Source: Dactylorhiza incarnata | Taxonomy: Eukaryota > Streptophyta > Magnoliopsida > Asparagales > Orchidaceae | Length of the DNA stretch: 64,000 bases | Assembly: GCA_033032865.1 (NCBI GenBank) | Contig: JAWHQI010000328.1 | Coordinates: forward strand, 1,736,001-1,800,000 | Reading direction: 5' to 3' | Notes under the pieces: generated by a model | What the model was told of the DNA's origin: nothing | What the model saw: only the letters and a program-made list of their open reading frames with translations | Databases searched by the model: none | Translations under genes and position numbers: made by a program | Shown: positions 31,803 through 43,121 of the stretch, in pieces | How the letters are laid out: each line of letters starts with the position of its first letter | Numbering within the stretch: the first letter of the stretch is position 1

Positions 31803-33481
31803 CCTTTTCACCCTTTAGTCACTTATTTATTTTTCTTTCTTTTTGTTGTTTAATTTATTTCATTTTCTTAAAAAATAAAAATAAAATAAAAATAAAAATA
31901 AAATAAAAAGTGTAATTCCTGTTTTTATCTTCTTACTTAGTTTTAAACATTGGGGAGAATGTTTAATTTTAAGTATGGGGGTGTAGCATTGCTTTCTTTG
32001 AATTTCTATTTATTTGAAAAAAAAAATATAAATATTTTCTATCTAATAAAAATAAAATTTCTTGGAAAGGACGCTTTGGGCTTGAATTCCCATCATAGCC
32101 TCTAGTACCTTGCGAGCCCTTCATCGGGTTGACCTTGGGAAGTCCAAGAAGAAAAAAATTATATAAATATTTTTTGCTGAATTTTTATACTTACACATTT
32201 GCAAAATCCATAGTAGTAGATTTGCTTTTGTTTAGTGTAGTAGGGAATTTTTATACTTCATTAGATTTTGAATTTTGGAATAAAGTTGTTGACTCATGCA
32301 GTGTTCCTAGTTAAACGCACGCGTTTGTAGAATTCTATGTCAAATTAACTATTCAGCATACAATTAGATTTATGTTTTTCTAACTGCGAAAAAAACAATT
32401 CTTGTTTTACTTTTACCTTGAATCCGGTAGAATCTGTGAATAAATTCAAGTGAGTATGTAGAAGCTTACTAGAGAAATATTACACATTTTTGAACGGAAT
32501 GGTATTCTTTCTCGACGGCGAGAACTTTCCTCTAGCGATTCTCGAAGCATTTACATAGGTTTGTCATAGTTTTTAGAAGTGATTTAGGCCACCTTTTGAT
32601 CGTTTGTGCCTGTTTGCCCACCTTTTTAAATTTTTCATTGCTTAAACACTTTTGGCCTTACCTTATTTCCTTTGCTATCTCCACCTTTCATTTTCACCAA
32701 AGCCAAAACATCCAGCCCATGATCACACTAAATATTTGAGATTTATTAAAATTCTGCATTGGGTTCAATTGTGAAAATAAGGAAATTACAACTTCTTATT
32801 CGAAGCTATTATGAAAAAAAAAAGGGATATAAAAAAAATTATGAAAAATTATTGGCCAACTGTGAAAAAAATATATATATATATAAAAGTATTCATGGCC
32901 TCATTTTTGAAAAATATGAGAGTTTTGCTTCATAACAACTCTTATGCGAGGTTTAAATTTTTGATAATTTTGGGAAACTCTCACCTTGGTTTAGTGTGAT
33001 CCTTAGCCGTCATATTCTATCTTATTTATTTCCAAATCCAAATCATATACCTAAGCCAAGTTTCACTCCTAATGAAAGCCCTTTTGATCTTTAAGCTATA
33101 ACATTATACTTGTGCAGTGGAGAGAGTGCGACCGGGCAAGCCTATGGCCATCGTCATTGATGGATTTCTTTGGAGGCTATCCCGAAACTCAATTTTGGGT
33201 AATATTGATCTTAGAAAACACGCTACCCTCTCCCTGAATAGCATTCGAGAATTTGCCGAACTTTCAATTTAAAAGTAAAAGCAATTTGTTAATTCGCATT
33301 ACTGAAAATTATAAGCTAATCATTATGCTGAATAGATCTTTCAACTAGGATCTCTACACGTAGGCGTAAGACTTCGCGTTTTATTCCTTGAGTTCAAATT
33401 TCTTTTCTAGTATTAAAATTTTTCTACTCCTATGAAAAGTTATTTGCTCGGGACTAGCAAACGAGTAAGTATGGGGGTGTT
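31803..33481 (+). other. E2 3' non-coding region with two polypurine tracts
   Basis: AT-rich with no coding motif in any frame. AAGTATGGGGGTGT occurs at 31971-31984 and again at 33467-33480, right before the 3' LTR. The second copy of the leader repeat is at 32061-32141. An A/T-only stretch lies at 31868-31912. In Athila elements the region between two such tracts holds an env-like ORF; here it has none. Confidence 0.7.
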
Positions 33482-34518
33482 TGATGAGTACTTTTTGTAC
33501 TCATCTTTTAATATAAGTTTAATATATTTTTAAATATGAAATTATATAGTTTTTATGCTTTTCTTATTAAAATTATTATCTTTTAATTTTATAAACTAAC
33601 TTAAGCTTTTTGTGTATTTTAGGTTTTTTTGAACGCATTGGACAAAAACTTCAAGTACACGCCCATGGTCACGGGCGTGACCATGGGCGTGTAACCTGCG
33701 CGGTGTTCCAGACCTGTTTCCGCCACCACGGGTGCGTCCCGTGAAGAATTTGCCAAGTACACGCCCTCGGTCACGCCCGTGACCAAGGGCGTGACCCAAT
33801 GTCACGGCCGCGACTCGCCGCAAGCATCCAAAATCAGCCTGCCACGTCAATTAAATTTACACGCCCCAGGTCACGGGCGTGACCAGGGGCGTGACTCAAT
33901 GTCACGAGCGTGACTCATCCCGCGCCACTCCCCGCTTCATCCCGCCGAAGATTCCCGCCAGCAGCACATTTTGAAGGTTACACGCACTAGGTCGCGGGCG
34001 TGACTTAGGGTGTGACACACAAATTTTGTCAGCATTAAAGCCAGACTGCGCCTTTCCGCTCCGAGATGATCGCGCGCCTTACACGCCCTTGGTCACGGGT
34101 GTGTACCCAGAATTTTTAGCTATAAAAAGGCAGCTCCTCCAGATTATTTGTACACCTTGGATTGGGAGTCCAAGCCTCCATTTTCTTTCTTTATTTCCGT
34201 ATTTTCAAGTATTCTAGCTTTACTTTTTCTTGCACTTGTAAGTTCTCTTTCAATAGTTGTAATCTTTTTTCTTGAATTAATAAAATTTGTTGTTTTTATT
34301 CGTCCATTCTTCTAGTTTGTCCACCCCTCTTTTCATTAGTTATAATCTTCTAGTCAAGTTACTTTTCTTATTGCAATCAAATCAAAGTTCTATTTGATAG
34401 AACAATAGAGATCGTCTTGAGTAAGAGTAATCAACACACCCGGATTTTTATACGACCTTGGTTTTTATAAAGCCTATACGACATCCGGATTTTTATACGA
34501 CCTTGGATTTGCTCATCA
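33482..34518 (+). repeat. E2 3' LTR
   Basis: The LTR is 1037 bp and carries the same hairpin array at 33652-34110. The first hairpin keeps 15-bp arms (33657-33671 and 33678-33692). The fourth and fifth are decayed here while intact in the 5' LTR. Confidence 0.88.
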
Positions 34519-34523
34519 GTCGT

Positions 34524-35230
34524 TTAGGCCATATAAACGAGAAACGTATATCCAAGCTCCATAGAGATGGACTACTAGACTTATTTGATTATGAATCATT
34601 TGAGAGATGTGAGTCATGTTTATTGGGTAAGATGACGAAAGCTCCTTTCATTAGTTGTAGTGAGAGGGCTTATGATCTCTTGGGTATAAAACATAGTGAT
34701 GTATGCGTACCCATGAGTTCTATGGCTAGAGGTGGGTTCTACTACTTCGTTACATTCACTGATGATTTCAGTAGATACGACGGATACTTAATTCTTATGA
34801 AGAATAAATCTGAAACCTTTGAAAAGTTCAAAGAGTTTAAGAATGAAGTAGAGAACCAACTAGGAAAAATGATAAAAGCACTCCGATCTGATCGAGGTGG
34901 AGAATATCTGAGTCATGAGTTTCATGATCATCTGAAAGAGTGTGGTATTGTATCACAGCTCACTCCGCCCGGAACACCACAATATAATGGTGTTTCTGAG
35001 AGGAGGAATGGTACCTTGTTAAACATGGTACAATCGATGATAAGTCATGCAGATATGCCCGTTTCCTTTTGGGGTTTTGCTCTAGAGACTGCTTCTTTCA
35101 CACTAAATTGATTTCCAACGAAAACGATTCAAAAGACACCATATGAGATATGGACTAGGAAGCGTCCTAGTATATCGTTCATTAAGATTTGGGGATGTGA
35201 GGCATACGTACGACGTCAAATGCCTGACAA
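34524..35230 (+). pseudogene. Copia-A integrase
   Basis: It resumes the frame cut at 10889: LGHINEKRI, the zinc-binding C-x2-C (CESCLLGK), catalytic D in KHSDVC, D in RSDRGGEY and E in VSERRNG, then SFWGFALETA. A TGA at about 35109 follows FTLN. The apparent upstream start at 34458 lies in the E2 LTR and is an artefact of the insertion. Confidence 0.88.
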
Positions 35231-35828
35231 GATGGAACCCAAATCAGATAAATGTTATCTAGTGGGGTATCCTAGGGAGACCATAGGACACTTCATCAAC
35301 ATGCCGTCTGAGGGCAAAGTGTTTGTCGCAAGGACTGGTCTCTTTTTGGAGAAAGAGTTCTTATCCAGAAAGACTGCAAAGGTAGAACTTGAAGAAGTTC
35401 AAGAACCACAAACAATAAACGAACCGGAGTTGGAACATGAGCAAGGACTACAAGAAGTTGTAGCTGGAGAGCCTGCTCAAGAAACACAAGTCCTACGTAG
35501 ATCTGGTAGACCTAGATTTGAGCCTGAGAGATATGGATTTCTCGTGTCTCAAATAGATAATGTGTTGCTTATGGATCATGATGATGAGCCTGCAACCTAC
35601 CAAGAGGCTATGAATGGACCAGATTCCGAGAAGAGGCTTGAGGCCATGAAATCTGAAATGGACTCTATTTATACAAACCATATTTGGACCTTGGTGGAAC
35701 CACCAGAATGGGTACGACCCATATTGTGCAAGTGGGTCTTCAAGAAGAAGACCGACATGGATGGGAATGTACAAACATTCAAATATCGTCTGGTGGCTAA
35801 AGGTTTCAGGAAAATTCATGGTGTTGAC
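35231..35828 (+). pseudogene. Copia-A reverse transcriptase, N-terminal part
   Basis: After an acidic linker (EVQEPQTINEPELEHE) the RT starts NHIWTLVEPP and CKWVFKKKTDMDGN, then RLVAKGF and HGVD. E5 cuts it at 35828; it continues in frame at 43122 as YDETFSPV. Confidence 0.88.
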
Positions 35829-36032
35829 TGTACAACCCTCATATTTTCCGAGCCGGTGTGACCCAACGTGAGTAAGGCGTTGGTTTACCTGTAATTTGTC
35901 AAGACCAAGTCGGAAGTTAAGGTGACCGAGAGGAGCAGGTCGACCTCTCGGAGGAGACCAAGACCGAGCAAAGCTAGGGAATGACCCAAGGGAGGGAAAA
36001 TGACTTAGCAAGGCAAGTGGGGGAAGTTCCCC

Positions 36033-36916
36033 CACTCGCGCCATCTTTTGGGCGAGTGGGGGCAGCCCCCAACTCTCCCATCCCCTCCTTAGGGGGGCAA
36101 GTGGGGGCAGCCCCCCACTCGCCCGTCCCCTCCTTAGAGGGGGCGAGTGCGGGAAGCCCCCCACTCGCCCGTCCCCTCCTTAGAGGGGGTGAGTGGGGGC
36201 AGCCCCCCACTCGCCCGTCCCCTCCTTAGGGGGGGTGAGTTGGGGCAGACCCCCACTAGCCCGTCCCCTCCTTAGAGGGGGCGAGTGGGGGCAGCCCCCC
36301 CACTAGCATGTCCCCTCCTTAGAGGGGGCGAGTGTGGGAAGCCCCCCACTCGCCCGTCCCCTCCTTAGAGGGGGCGAGTGGGGGCAGCCCCCCAATCGCC
36401 CGTCCCCTCCTTAGAGGGGCGAGTGGGGGCAGCCCCCCCACTCGCCCTTCCCCTCCTTAGAGGGGGCGAGTGGGGGCACCCCCCACTCGCCTGTCCCCTC
36501 CTTAGAGGGGGCAAGTTGGGGCAGCCCCCCACTCGCCCGTCCCCTCCATAGGGGGGCGAGTGGGGGCAGCCCCCCACTCGCCCATCCCCTCCTTAGAGGG
36601 GGCGAGTGGGGGGCAGCCCCCCACTCGCCCATCCCCTCCTTAGGGGGGTGAGTGGGGGCAGCCACCCACTCGCCCGTACCCTCCTTAGAGGGGGCGAGTG
36701 GGGGCAGCCCCCCACTCGCCCGTCCCCTCCTTAGGGGGGCGAGTGGGGGCAGCCCCCCACTCGCCCGTCCCCTCCTTAGAGGGGGCGAGTGAGGGTAGCC
36801 CCCCTCTCGCCCTTCCCCTCCTTAGGGGGGCGAGTGGGGGCAGCCCCTCACTCGTCCGTCCCCTCCTTAGAGGGGGCGAGTGGGGGCAGCCCCCCACTCG
36901 CCCGTCCCCTCTCTTT
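36033..36916 (+). repeat. E5 LTR inverted-repeat tandem array (5' copy)
   Basis: About 19 units of roughly 46 bp. Each is a hairpin GCGAGTGGGGGC-AG-CCCCCACTCGC followed by CCGTCCCCTCCTTAGAGGGG, a second short inverted repeat (CCCCTCC...GAGGGG). Open frames across it (for example minus 35974-36210 or 36365-36665) are by-products of the repeat and not genes. Confidence 0.9.
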
Positions 36917-37105
36917 TGGGTGAACGAGTGGGGATAGCCCCCCCTCTACTCTCTCGACCCCCGGCAAGGGGAGGAGTGGGCACCTTGAGTCCCACTCGCC
37001 CCCTCCTATGTTGTCCGATCGCAATCAGGTTCAGGCTGCGGATAGTAGGATTTTGGCTATCCGCAGTCTGATTTTGGCTATTCGCTGTCCGTTTTTGGGA
37101 AAGTC

Positions 37106-37113
37106 TATAAATA
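37106..37113 (+). promoter_or_regulatory. TATA box of E5 5' LTR
   Basis: TATAAATA lies about 190 bp after the hairpin array; the matching box is at 42763-42770 in the 3' LTR. Confidence 0.7.
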
Positions 37114-37513
37114 GACCCCCATGGGCACCTTGGGAAGGGTTGGTACCCCCTCCCTCGCATGTGAGCAAGCACTACCCCTCCCCTCCCCCTGTCATTGAAG
37201 GTGGATGGTGATGTGATCCTTAGTGCCCTCCAAGGTGCCCAGGCTCAGCATTGGCTTGGGAGGGGAAGTTCCATGTGAGCTTCCAGGTATGTGGTGAGAC
37301 CTCCACGCTGCAGCTTAAGGGGTCCGTTTGTGGACTTAGGTGTTCTTCAAGTGTAAAGTTCCTCGGTTCTTAGTGACTGGTCAAGGGTCTCGCTCAGGTC
37401 AAGTAAGGGTTAGCTGCATCCCCCTTGCGAACGTTGAGACAAGTTCTCTGGTTTCAACATTATGGTGCGGTGAGCGTGGAAGCAGCTAGTTCGGAAAGCT
37501 CTGGGCAAGCCTC

Positions 37514-38095
37514 ATGGCTGGAAGCGATGAGCTGGGGGACTCACCCCTATCGGCGAGTATGTGAAGAAGAGAGATTTTGACGAGTTCAAGAAGTCGATCT
37601 TGGAGCTCTTGCGGGTCGCACTCCCCCCTCGCGGCGAGTGCTCGACACCAACCGCACCCGTGCTCGCCTCGCAATCTCCGATGGAGGCGGAGCAAGCACA
37701 TCAGCAAGGAGGGGAGAAGAAGGAGGAAGCGAGAAGTCAGGGGGACCAGGGACCCCCCGTTGGGCAGGAGCAAGGCTGGGGGTTTCAACCACTAGTTGCC
37801 CTACCGACCTGGAGGCCGCCAGGAGGACCCCCTCAAGGCCAAGGAAGAAGCCATTTCCAAGGGAGAGGAAACTTTCAGGGGGAGCAGGGACGGTCCAACC
37901 CAGCAGGGTGGCAGCCGGACACAAGGACATTGCAACCCCACCCCCTGCAAACTGTGACGATTGGCCGAAAAAGAGGAAATAAGAAGAGGGTCGCACAGGG
38001 AAGGAAGCAAGGATGATGACATTGTCATACTCTGACTTCCATCAGCAGAAGGGCCACGTGACAGCCACATGCCCAGAGTTTCTGGAGGTAAGGGA
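37514..38095 (+). pseudogene. E5 truncated gag
   Basis: The ATG at 37514 opens MAGSDELG but stops after 16 codons. A second frame from 37561 (KKRDFDEFKKSILELLRVAL) resembles the E3 gag start (VFEAFAQRIEGTMRALL). The end, 38030-38095, reads SDFHQQKGHVTATCPEF, the Tat knuckle with its first cysteine changed to serine. The capsid centre (about 200 residues) is missing, so the protein is an N-terminus joined to a knuckle by a Pro/Gln/Gly-rich linker. It is not functional as a shell protein. Confidence 0.65.
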
Positions 38096-38279
38096 ATGAA
38101 GAAGAACCCAGGAAGAGAGGAGACAGCTTTACCCGGAAGGACCAGGAGGAAGCTGAGAAGATGGAGGGAGTGGGGAATGAGATGGCAAAGGTGTATGTGG
38201 CCGAGTAAGCGCAAGGAAGCGCATTGTAATGGTATGTAATCTATTTATAATGTATCAAAAGTAGTTAAAGATAGCATCT

Positions 38280-39492
38280 AGGTCGAGTCCTTGACTGGAG
38301 ACCACTCACCCAGGCTTGTTGATGCCGGTCGCTGGGTGGCTCGTCGGGTGGATTCATTTCAAGTTGAGTCCTCGAATGGAGACCACTCACCCGTGCTTGT
38401 TGATGCCGGTTGCTGGGTGGCTCGTCGGGTGGATTCGTTTCAAGTGGAGTCCTCGACTGGAGACCACTCGCCCGTGCTTGTTGATGTCGGTCGCTAGGTG
38501 ACTCGTCGGGTGGATTCGTTTCAAGTCGAGTCCTCGACTGGAGACCACTCGCCCGTGCTTGTTGATGTCAGTCGCTGGGTGGCTCGTTGGGTGGATTCGT
38601 TTCAAGTCGAGTCCTCGACTAGAGACCACTCGCCCGTGCGTGTTGATGCCTATCGCTGGGTGGCTTGTCGAGTGGATTCGTTTCAAGTCGAGTCCTCGAC
38701 TGGAGACCACTCGCCCGTGCTTGTTGATGTCGGTCGCTGGGTGGCTCGTTGGGTGGATTCGTTTTAAGTCAAGTCCTCCACTGGAGACCACTCGCCCAGG
38801 CTTGTTGATGTCGGTCGCTGGGTGGCTCGTCGGGTGGATTCATTTCAAGTGGAGTTCTCGACTGGAGACCACTCGCCCAGGCTTGTTGATGCCAGTCGTT
38901 GGGTGGCTCGTCAGGTGGATTCGTTTTAAGTCAAGTCCTCGACTGGAGACCACTCGCCCAGGCTTGTTGATGCCGGTCGCTGGGTGGCTCATCGGGTGGA
39001 TTCGTTTCAGGTCGAGTCCTCGACTGGAGACCACTCGCCCGGGCTTGTTGATGCCGGTCACTAGGTGGCTCGTCGGGTGGATTTGTTTCAAGTCGAGTCC
39101 TCGACTGGAGACCACTCGCCCAGGCTTGTTGATGTCGGTCGCTCGGTGGCTCGTCAGGTGGATTCATTTCAAGTCGAGTACTCGACTGGAGATCACTCGC
39201 ACGGGCTTGTTGATGTCGGTCGCTGGGTGGCTTGTCGGGTGGATTCGTTTCAAGTCGAGTCCTCGACTGGAGACCACTCGCCCGGTCTTGTTGATGCCGG
39301 TTGCTGGGTGGCTCATTGGGGGGATTCGTTTTAAGTCGAGTCCTCGACTGGAGACCACTCGCCCATGCTTGTTGATGTCGGTCGTTGGGTGGCTCGTCGG
39401 GTGGATTCATTTCAAGTCGAGTCCTCGACTGGAACCACTCGCCCGGGCTTGTTGATGTCGGTCGCTGGGTGGCTCGTCGGGTAGATTCGTTA
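38280..39492 (+). repeat. E5 internal array 1: 81-bp units, about 15 copies
   Basis: TGGAGACCACTC recurs every 81 bp from 38297 to 39431. Each unit has the inverted repeat AGTCGAG-TC-CTCGACT and a GGTCGCTGGGTGGCTCGTCG stretch. Since 81 is 27 codons, frames stay open on both strands (plus 38559-39455, minus 38387-38791). These readings have repeat composition only and I do not call them genes. Confidence 0.92.
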
Positions 39493-39529
39493 GGGTTGGT
39501 AAGGCTCCAAGAAGAGAAGCCGGTCTGAG

Positions 39530-39846
39530 GTTGTGTTGAGTTCCTCCACCTCTAGGTGAGCTCGGCTCCCTGCTAGGTGTGGAGTTTCCTCCACCTCCAA
39601 GTGAGCTCGGCTCCCTGCTAGGTGTTGAGTTCCTCCACCTCTAGGTGAGCTCGGCTCCCTGTTAAGTGTGGAGTTTCCTCCACCTCCAGGTGAGCTCGGC
39701 TCCCTGCTAGGTGTTGAGTTCCTCCCCCTCCAGGTGTGTTCGGCTCCCTGGTAGGTGTGGAGTTCCCTCCCCCTCCAGGTGAGCTCGGCACCCTGGTAGG
39801 TGTGGAGTTCCCTCCCCCTCCACATGAGCTCGGCTCCCAGGTAGGT
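39530..39846 (+). repeat. E5 internal array 2: 44-bp units, about 7 copies
   Basis: Units of GAGTTCCTCCACCTCTAGGTG then AGCTCGGCTCCCTGCTAGGTG, alternating TTGAGTT and TGGAGTTT starts, so the higher-order period is about 89 bp. The GAGCTCGGCTC word is shared with array 3. Confidence 0.85.
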
Positions 39847-39892
39847 GTTTAGTGGAAGAAGGTCCGTTCTCCACCACAGGTCAAGTTAGGCT

Positions 39893-41470
39893 TGACCAGA
39901 GGTGTTGAGCTTTTTCCACCTCCTGTTGAGCTCGGCTCGCAGGAGGGGTGTCTAGTGGAGAAAGGTCCGTTCCTCACCTCAGGTCAAGTTCAGCTCGACT
40001 ATAGGTGTTGAGTCTCCCTCCAGCTTCGGTCGAGTTTAGCACAACCTAAAGGTGTTGAGCTTTCTCCACCTCCTGTTGAGCTCGGCTCACAGGAGGGGTA
40101 TCTAGTGGAGAAAGGTCCGTTCCTCACCTCATGTCAAGTTCAGCTCGACTAGAGGTGTTGAGTCTCCCTCCACCTTCGATCAAGTTTAGCTCAACCTAAC
40201 GATGTTGAGCTTTCTCCACCTCCTGTTGAGCTCGGCTCACAGGAGGGGTGTCTAGTGGAGAAAGGTTCGTTCCTCACCTCATGTCAAGTTCAGCTCGACT
40301 AGAGGTGTTGAGTCTCCCTCCACCTTCGGTCGAGTTTAGCTCGACCTAAAGGTGTTGAGCTTTCTCCACCTCCTGTTGAGCTCGGCTCACTGGAGGGGTG
40401 TCTAGTGAAGAAAGGACCGTTCCTCACCTCATGTCAAGTTCAGCTCGACTAGAGGTGTTGAGTCTCGCTCCACCTTTGGTCGAGTTTAGCTCGACCTAAA
40501 GGTGTTGAGCTTTCTCCACCTCCTATTGAGCTCGGCTCACAGGAGGGGTGTCTAGTGGAGAAAGGTCCATTCCTCACCTCAGGTCAAGTTCAGCTTGACT
40601 AGAGGTGTTGAGTCTCCCTCCACCTTCGGTCGAGTTTAGCTCGACCTAAAGGTGTTGAGCTTTCTCCACCTCCTATTGAGCTCGGCTCACAGGAGGGGTG
40701 TCTAGTGGAGAAAGGTCCGTTCCTCACCTTATGTCAAGTTCAGCTCGACTAGAGGTTTTGAGTCTCCCTCCACCTTCGGTCGAGTTTAGCTCGATCTAAA
40801 GTTGTTGTGCTTTCTCCACCTCCTGTTGAGCTCGGCTCACAGGAGGGGTGTCTAGTGGAGAAAGGTCCGTTCCTCACCTCATGTCAAGTTCAGCTCGACT
40901 AGAGGTGTTGAGTCTCCCTCCACCTTCGGTCGAGTTTAGCTCGACCTAAAGGTGTTGAGCTTTCTCCACCTCCTGTTGCACTCGGCTCACAGGAGGGGTG
41001 TCTAGTGGAGAAAGATTCGTTCCTCCCCTCATGTCAAGTTCAGCTCGACTAGAGGTGTTGAGTCTCCCTCCACCTTCGGTCGAGTTTAGCTCAACCTAAA
41101 GGTGTTGAGCTTTCTCCACCTCCTGTTGCGCTCAGCTCACAAGAGGGGTGTCTAGTGGAGAAAGGTATGTTCCTCACCTCATGTCAAGTTCAGCTCGACT
41201 AGAGGTGTTGAGTCTCCCTCCACCTTCAGTCGAGTTTAGCTCGACCTAAAGGTGTTGAGCTTTCTCCACCTCCTGTTGAGCTCGGCTCAAAGGAGGGGTG
41301 TCTAGTGGATAAACGTCCGTTCCTCACCTCATGTCAAGTTCAGCTCGACTAGAGGTGTTGATTCTCCCTCCACCTTCGGTCGAGTTTAGCTCGACCTAAA
41401 GGTGTTGAGCTTTCTCCACCCCCTGTTGCGCTCGGCTCACAGGAGGGGTGTTTAGTGGAGAAAGGTTCAC
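39893..41470 (+). repeat. E5 internal array 3: 150-bp units, about 11 copies
   Basis: GTTGAGCTTTCTCCACC recurs at exactly 150-bp steps from 39904 to 41404. Each unit has the hairpin GGTCGAG-TTTAG-CTCGACC and the word GAGCTCGGCTCAC. Copies differ by single bases with almost no length change. Confidence 0.93.
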
Positions 41471-41623
41471 CTTCCTCCTCAATCAGGTTCAGCCGAAGGA
41501 CTCGGCAGGGGTATCCCGTTGGCAGTCCCTTCATGGATCCCCCTCAGGTCCCACCTACTCGTCAAATAGGTGGGTTGGACTTTCTTTCTGAGCTTGAGAC
41601 AAGCTCAAAAAGAGCAGGGATTG

Positions 41624-43116
41624 TGTACAACCCTCATATTTTCACAGCCGGAGTGACCCGACGTGAGTAGGGTCGTTGGTTTACCCATAATTCGTCAAGA
41701 TCAAGTCAGAAGTTAAGGTGACCGAGAGAAGCACGTCGACCTCTCGGAGGCGACCAAGACCGAGCAAAGCTAGGGAACGACCCGAGGGAGGGAAAATGAC
41801 TTAGCAAGGCAAGTGGGGGAAGTTCTCCCACTCGCGCCATCTTTTGGGCGAGTGGGGGCAGAACCCACTCGACCGTCCCCTCCTTAGGGGGGAGAGTCGG
41901 GGCAGCCCCCACTCGCCCGTCCCATCCTTATGGGGGCGAGTGGGGGCAGCCCCCCACTCGCCCGTCCCCTCCTTAGAGGGCGCGAGTGCGGGCAGCTCCC
42001 CACTCGCCCGTCCCCTCCTTAGGGAGGCGAGTGGGGGCAGCGCCCCACTCGCCCATCCCCTCCTTAGAGGGGGCGAGTGGGGGTAGCCCCCCACTCGCCC
42101 GTCACCTCCTTAAAGGGGGCGAGTGGGGGCAGCCCCCACTCGCCCATCCCCTCCTTAGGGGGGCGAGTGGGGGCATCCCCCCACTCGCCTGTGCCCTCCT
42201 TAGAGGGGGCGAGTGGGGGCAGCCCCCCACTCGCCCGTCCTCTCCTTAGGGGGGGCGAGTGGGGGCAGCCCCCCACTCTCTCGTCCCCTCCTTAGAGGGG
42301 GTGAGTGGGGGCAGACCCCCACTCGCCTGTTCCCTCCTTAGAGGGGGCGAGTGGGGGCAGCCCCCCACTCGCCCGTCACCTCCTTAGAGGGGGCGAGTGG
42401 GGGCATCCCCCCACTAGCCCGTCACCTCCTTAGGGGGGCGAGTGGGGGCATCCCCCCACTCGCCCGTCCCCTCCTTAGGGGGGCGAGTGGTGACAGCCCC
42501 CCACTCGCCCATCCCCTCCTTAGAGGGGGCGAGTGGGGGCAGCTCCCCACTCGCCCGTCCCCTATCTTTTGGGGGAACGAGTGGGGATAGCCCCCCCCCC
42601 CCTCTACTCTCTCGACCCCCGACAAGGGGAGGAGTGGCACCTCGAGTCCCACTCGCCCCCTCCTGTATTGTCCGATCGCAATTAGGTTCATGCTGCGGAT
42701 AGCAGGATTTTGGCTATCCGCAGTCCGATTTTGGCTATTCGCAATCCGTTTTTGGGAAAGTCTATAAATAGACCCCATAGGCACCTTGGGAAGGGTTGGT
42801 ACCCCCCTCCCTCGCGTGTGAGCAAGCACTACCCCTCCCCTCCCCCTGTCATTGAAGGTGGACGGTGAGGTGATCCTTAGTGCCCTCCAAGGTGCCCAGG
42901 CTCAGCATTGGCTTGGGAAGGGAAGTTCCATGTGAGCTTCCGGGTATGTGGTGGGACATCCACGCTGCAGCTTAAGGGGTCCGTTTGTGGACTTAGGTGT
43001 TCTTCAAGTGTAAAGTTCCTCGGTTCTTAGTGACTGGTCAAGGGTCTCGCTCAGGTCAAGTAAGGGTTAGCTGCATCCCCCTTGCGAACGTCGAGACCAG
43101 TTCTCTGGTTTCAAAA
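41624..43116 (+). repeat. E5 3' LTR
   Basis: It starts TGTACAACCC after the polypurine tract; the end reads TTTCAAAA where the 5' LTR has TTTCAACA. The hairpin array at 41840-42572 has about 16 units, fewer than in the 5' LTR, with one run of C at 42588-42601. Confidence 0.88.
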
Positions 43117-43121
43117 TTGAC

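Larger units (their letters stand above)
10890..34518 (+). mobile_element. E2: Athila-like non-autonomous element, host of E3
   Basis: LTRs are at 10890-11920 and 33482-34518 (TGATGAG...ATCA), with a perfect TSD GTCGT (10885-10889 and 34519-34523). The primer-binding site matches tRNA-Asp, and the polypurine tract AAGTATGGGGGTGT occurs twice, as in Athila-type elements. Without E3 the element is about 5.6 kb. Its only coding content is a zinc-knuckle/acidic protein region (12236-13619). No capsid, protease, RT or integrase is present, so it depends on another element for movement. Confidence 0.88.
35829..37459 (+). repeat. E5 5' LTR
   Basis: It reads TGTACAACC...TTTCAACA. The region 36033-36916 is a tandem array of about 46-bp units. 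TATAAATA is at 37106-37113, after GGCTATCCGCAGTC words. It ends shortly before the primer-binding site. Length differs from the 3' LTR mainly through array copy number. Confidence 0.88.
35829..43116 (+). mobile_element. E5: repeat-swollen non-autonomous Tat-like element
   Basis: LTRs are at 35829-37459 (1631 bp) and 41624-43116 (1493 bp), with TSD TTGAC (35824-35828, 43117-43121). The LTR start TGTACAACCCTCAT, the polypurine tract AAAGAGCAGGGATTG (41609-41623) and the primer-binding site (37463-37480) equal those of E3, so the same proteins could mobilise it. The inside holds only a broken gag (37514-38095) and three tandem arrays (81, about 44 and 150 bp). The LTRs hold a fourth array. There is no protease, RT or integrase. 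Confidence 0.88.

Noticed and set aside
34458..34523. Upstream start of the copia-A integrase frame
   Set aside because: These codons lie in the E2 LTR; the frame is open by chance across the insertion border.
11833..34523. Reading E2 as two separate elements because its LTR ends differ over the last 60 bp
   Set aside because: The perfect GTCGT TSD and the copia frame rejoining across both ends show a single insertion; the 3' LTR end carries a local rearrangement (repeated GGATTTTTATACGACC).
35493..36897. Several open frames of 70-223 codons rich in Pro, Gly and Arg
   Set aside because: They run through the E5 LTR hairpin array or antisense to the copia-A RT. No start context or domain.
36033..36916. 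Regular hairpin repeats reminiscent of a CRISPR array
   Set aside because: No unique spacers, plant context, and the array sits inside an LTR that is repeated at the other end of the element.
38387..39455. Long open frames (298, 159 and 134 codons) on both strands
   Set aside because: They arise because the 81-bp unit is a multiple of three. Composition is purely repetitive and matches no domain.
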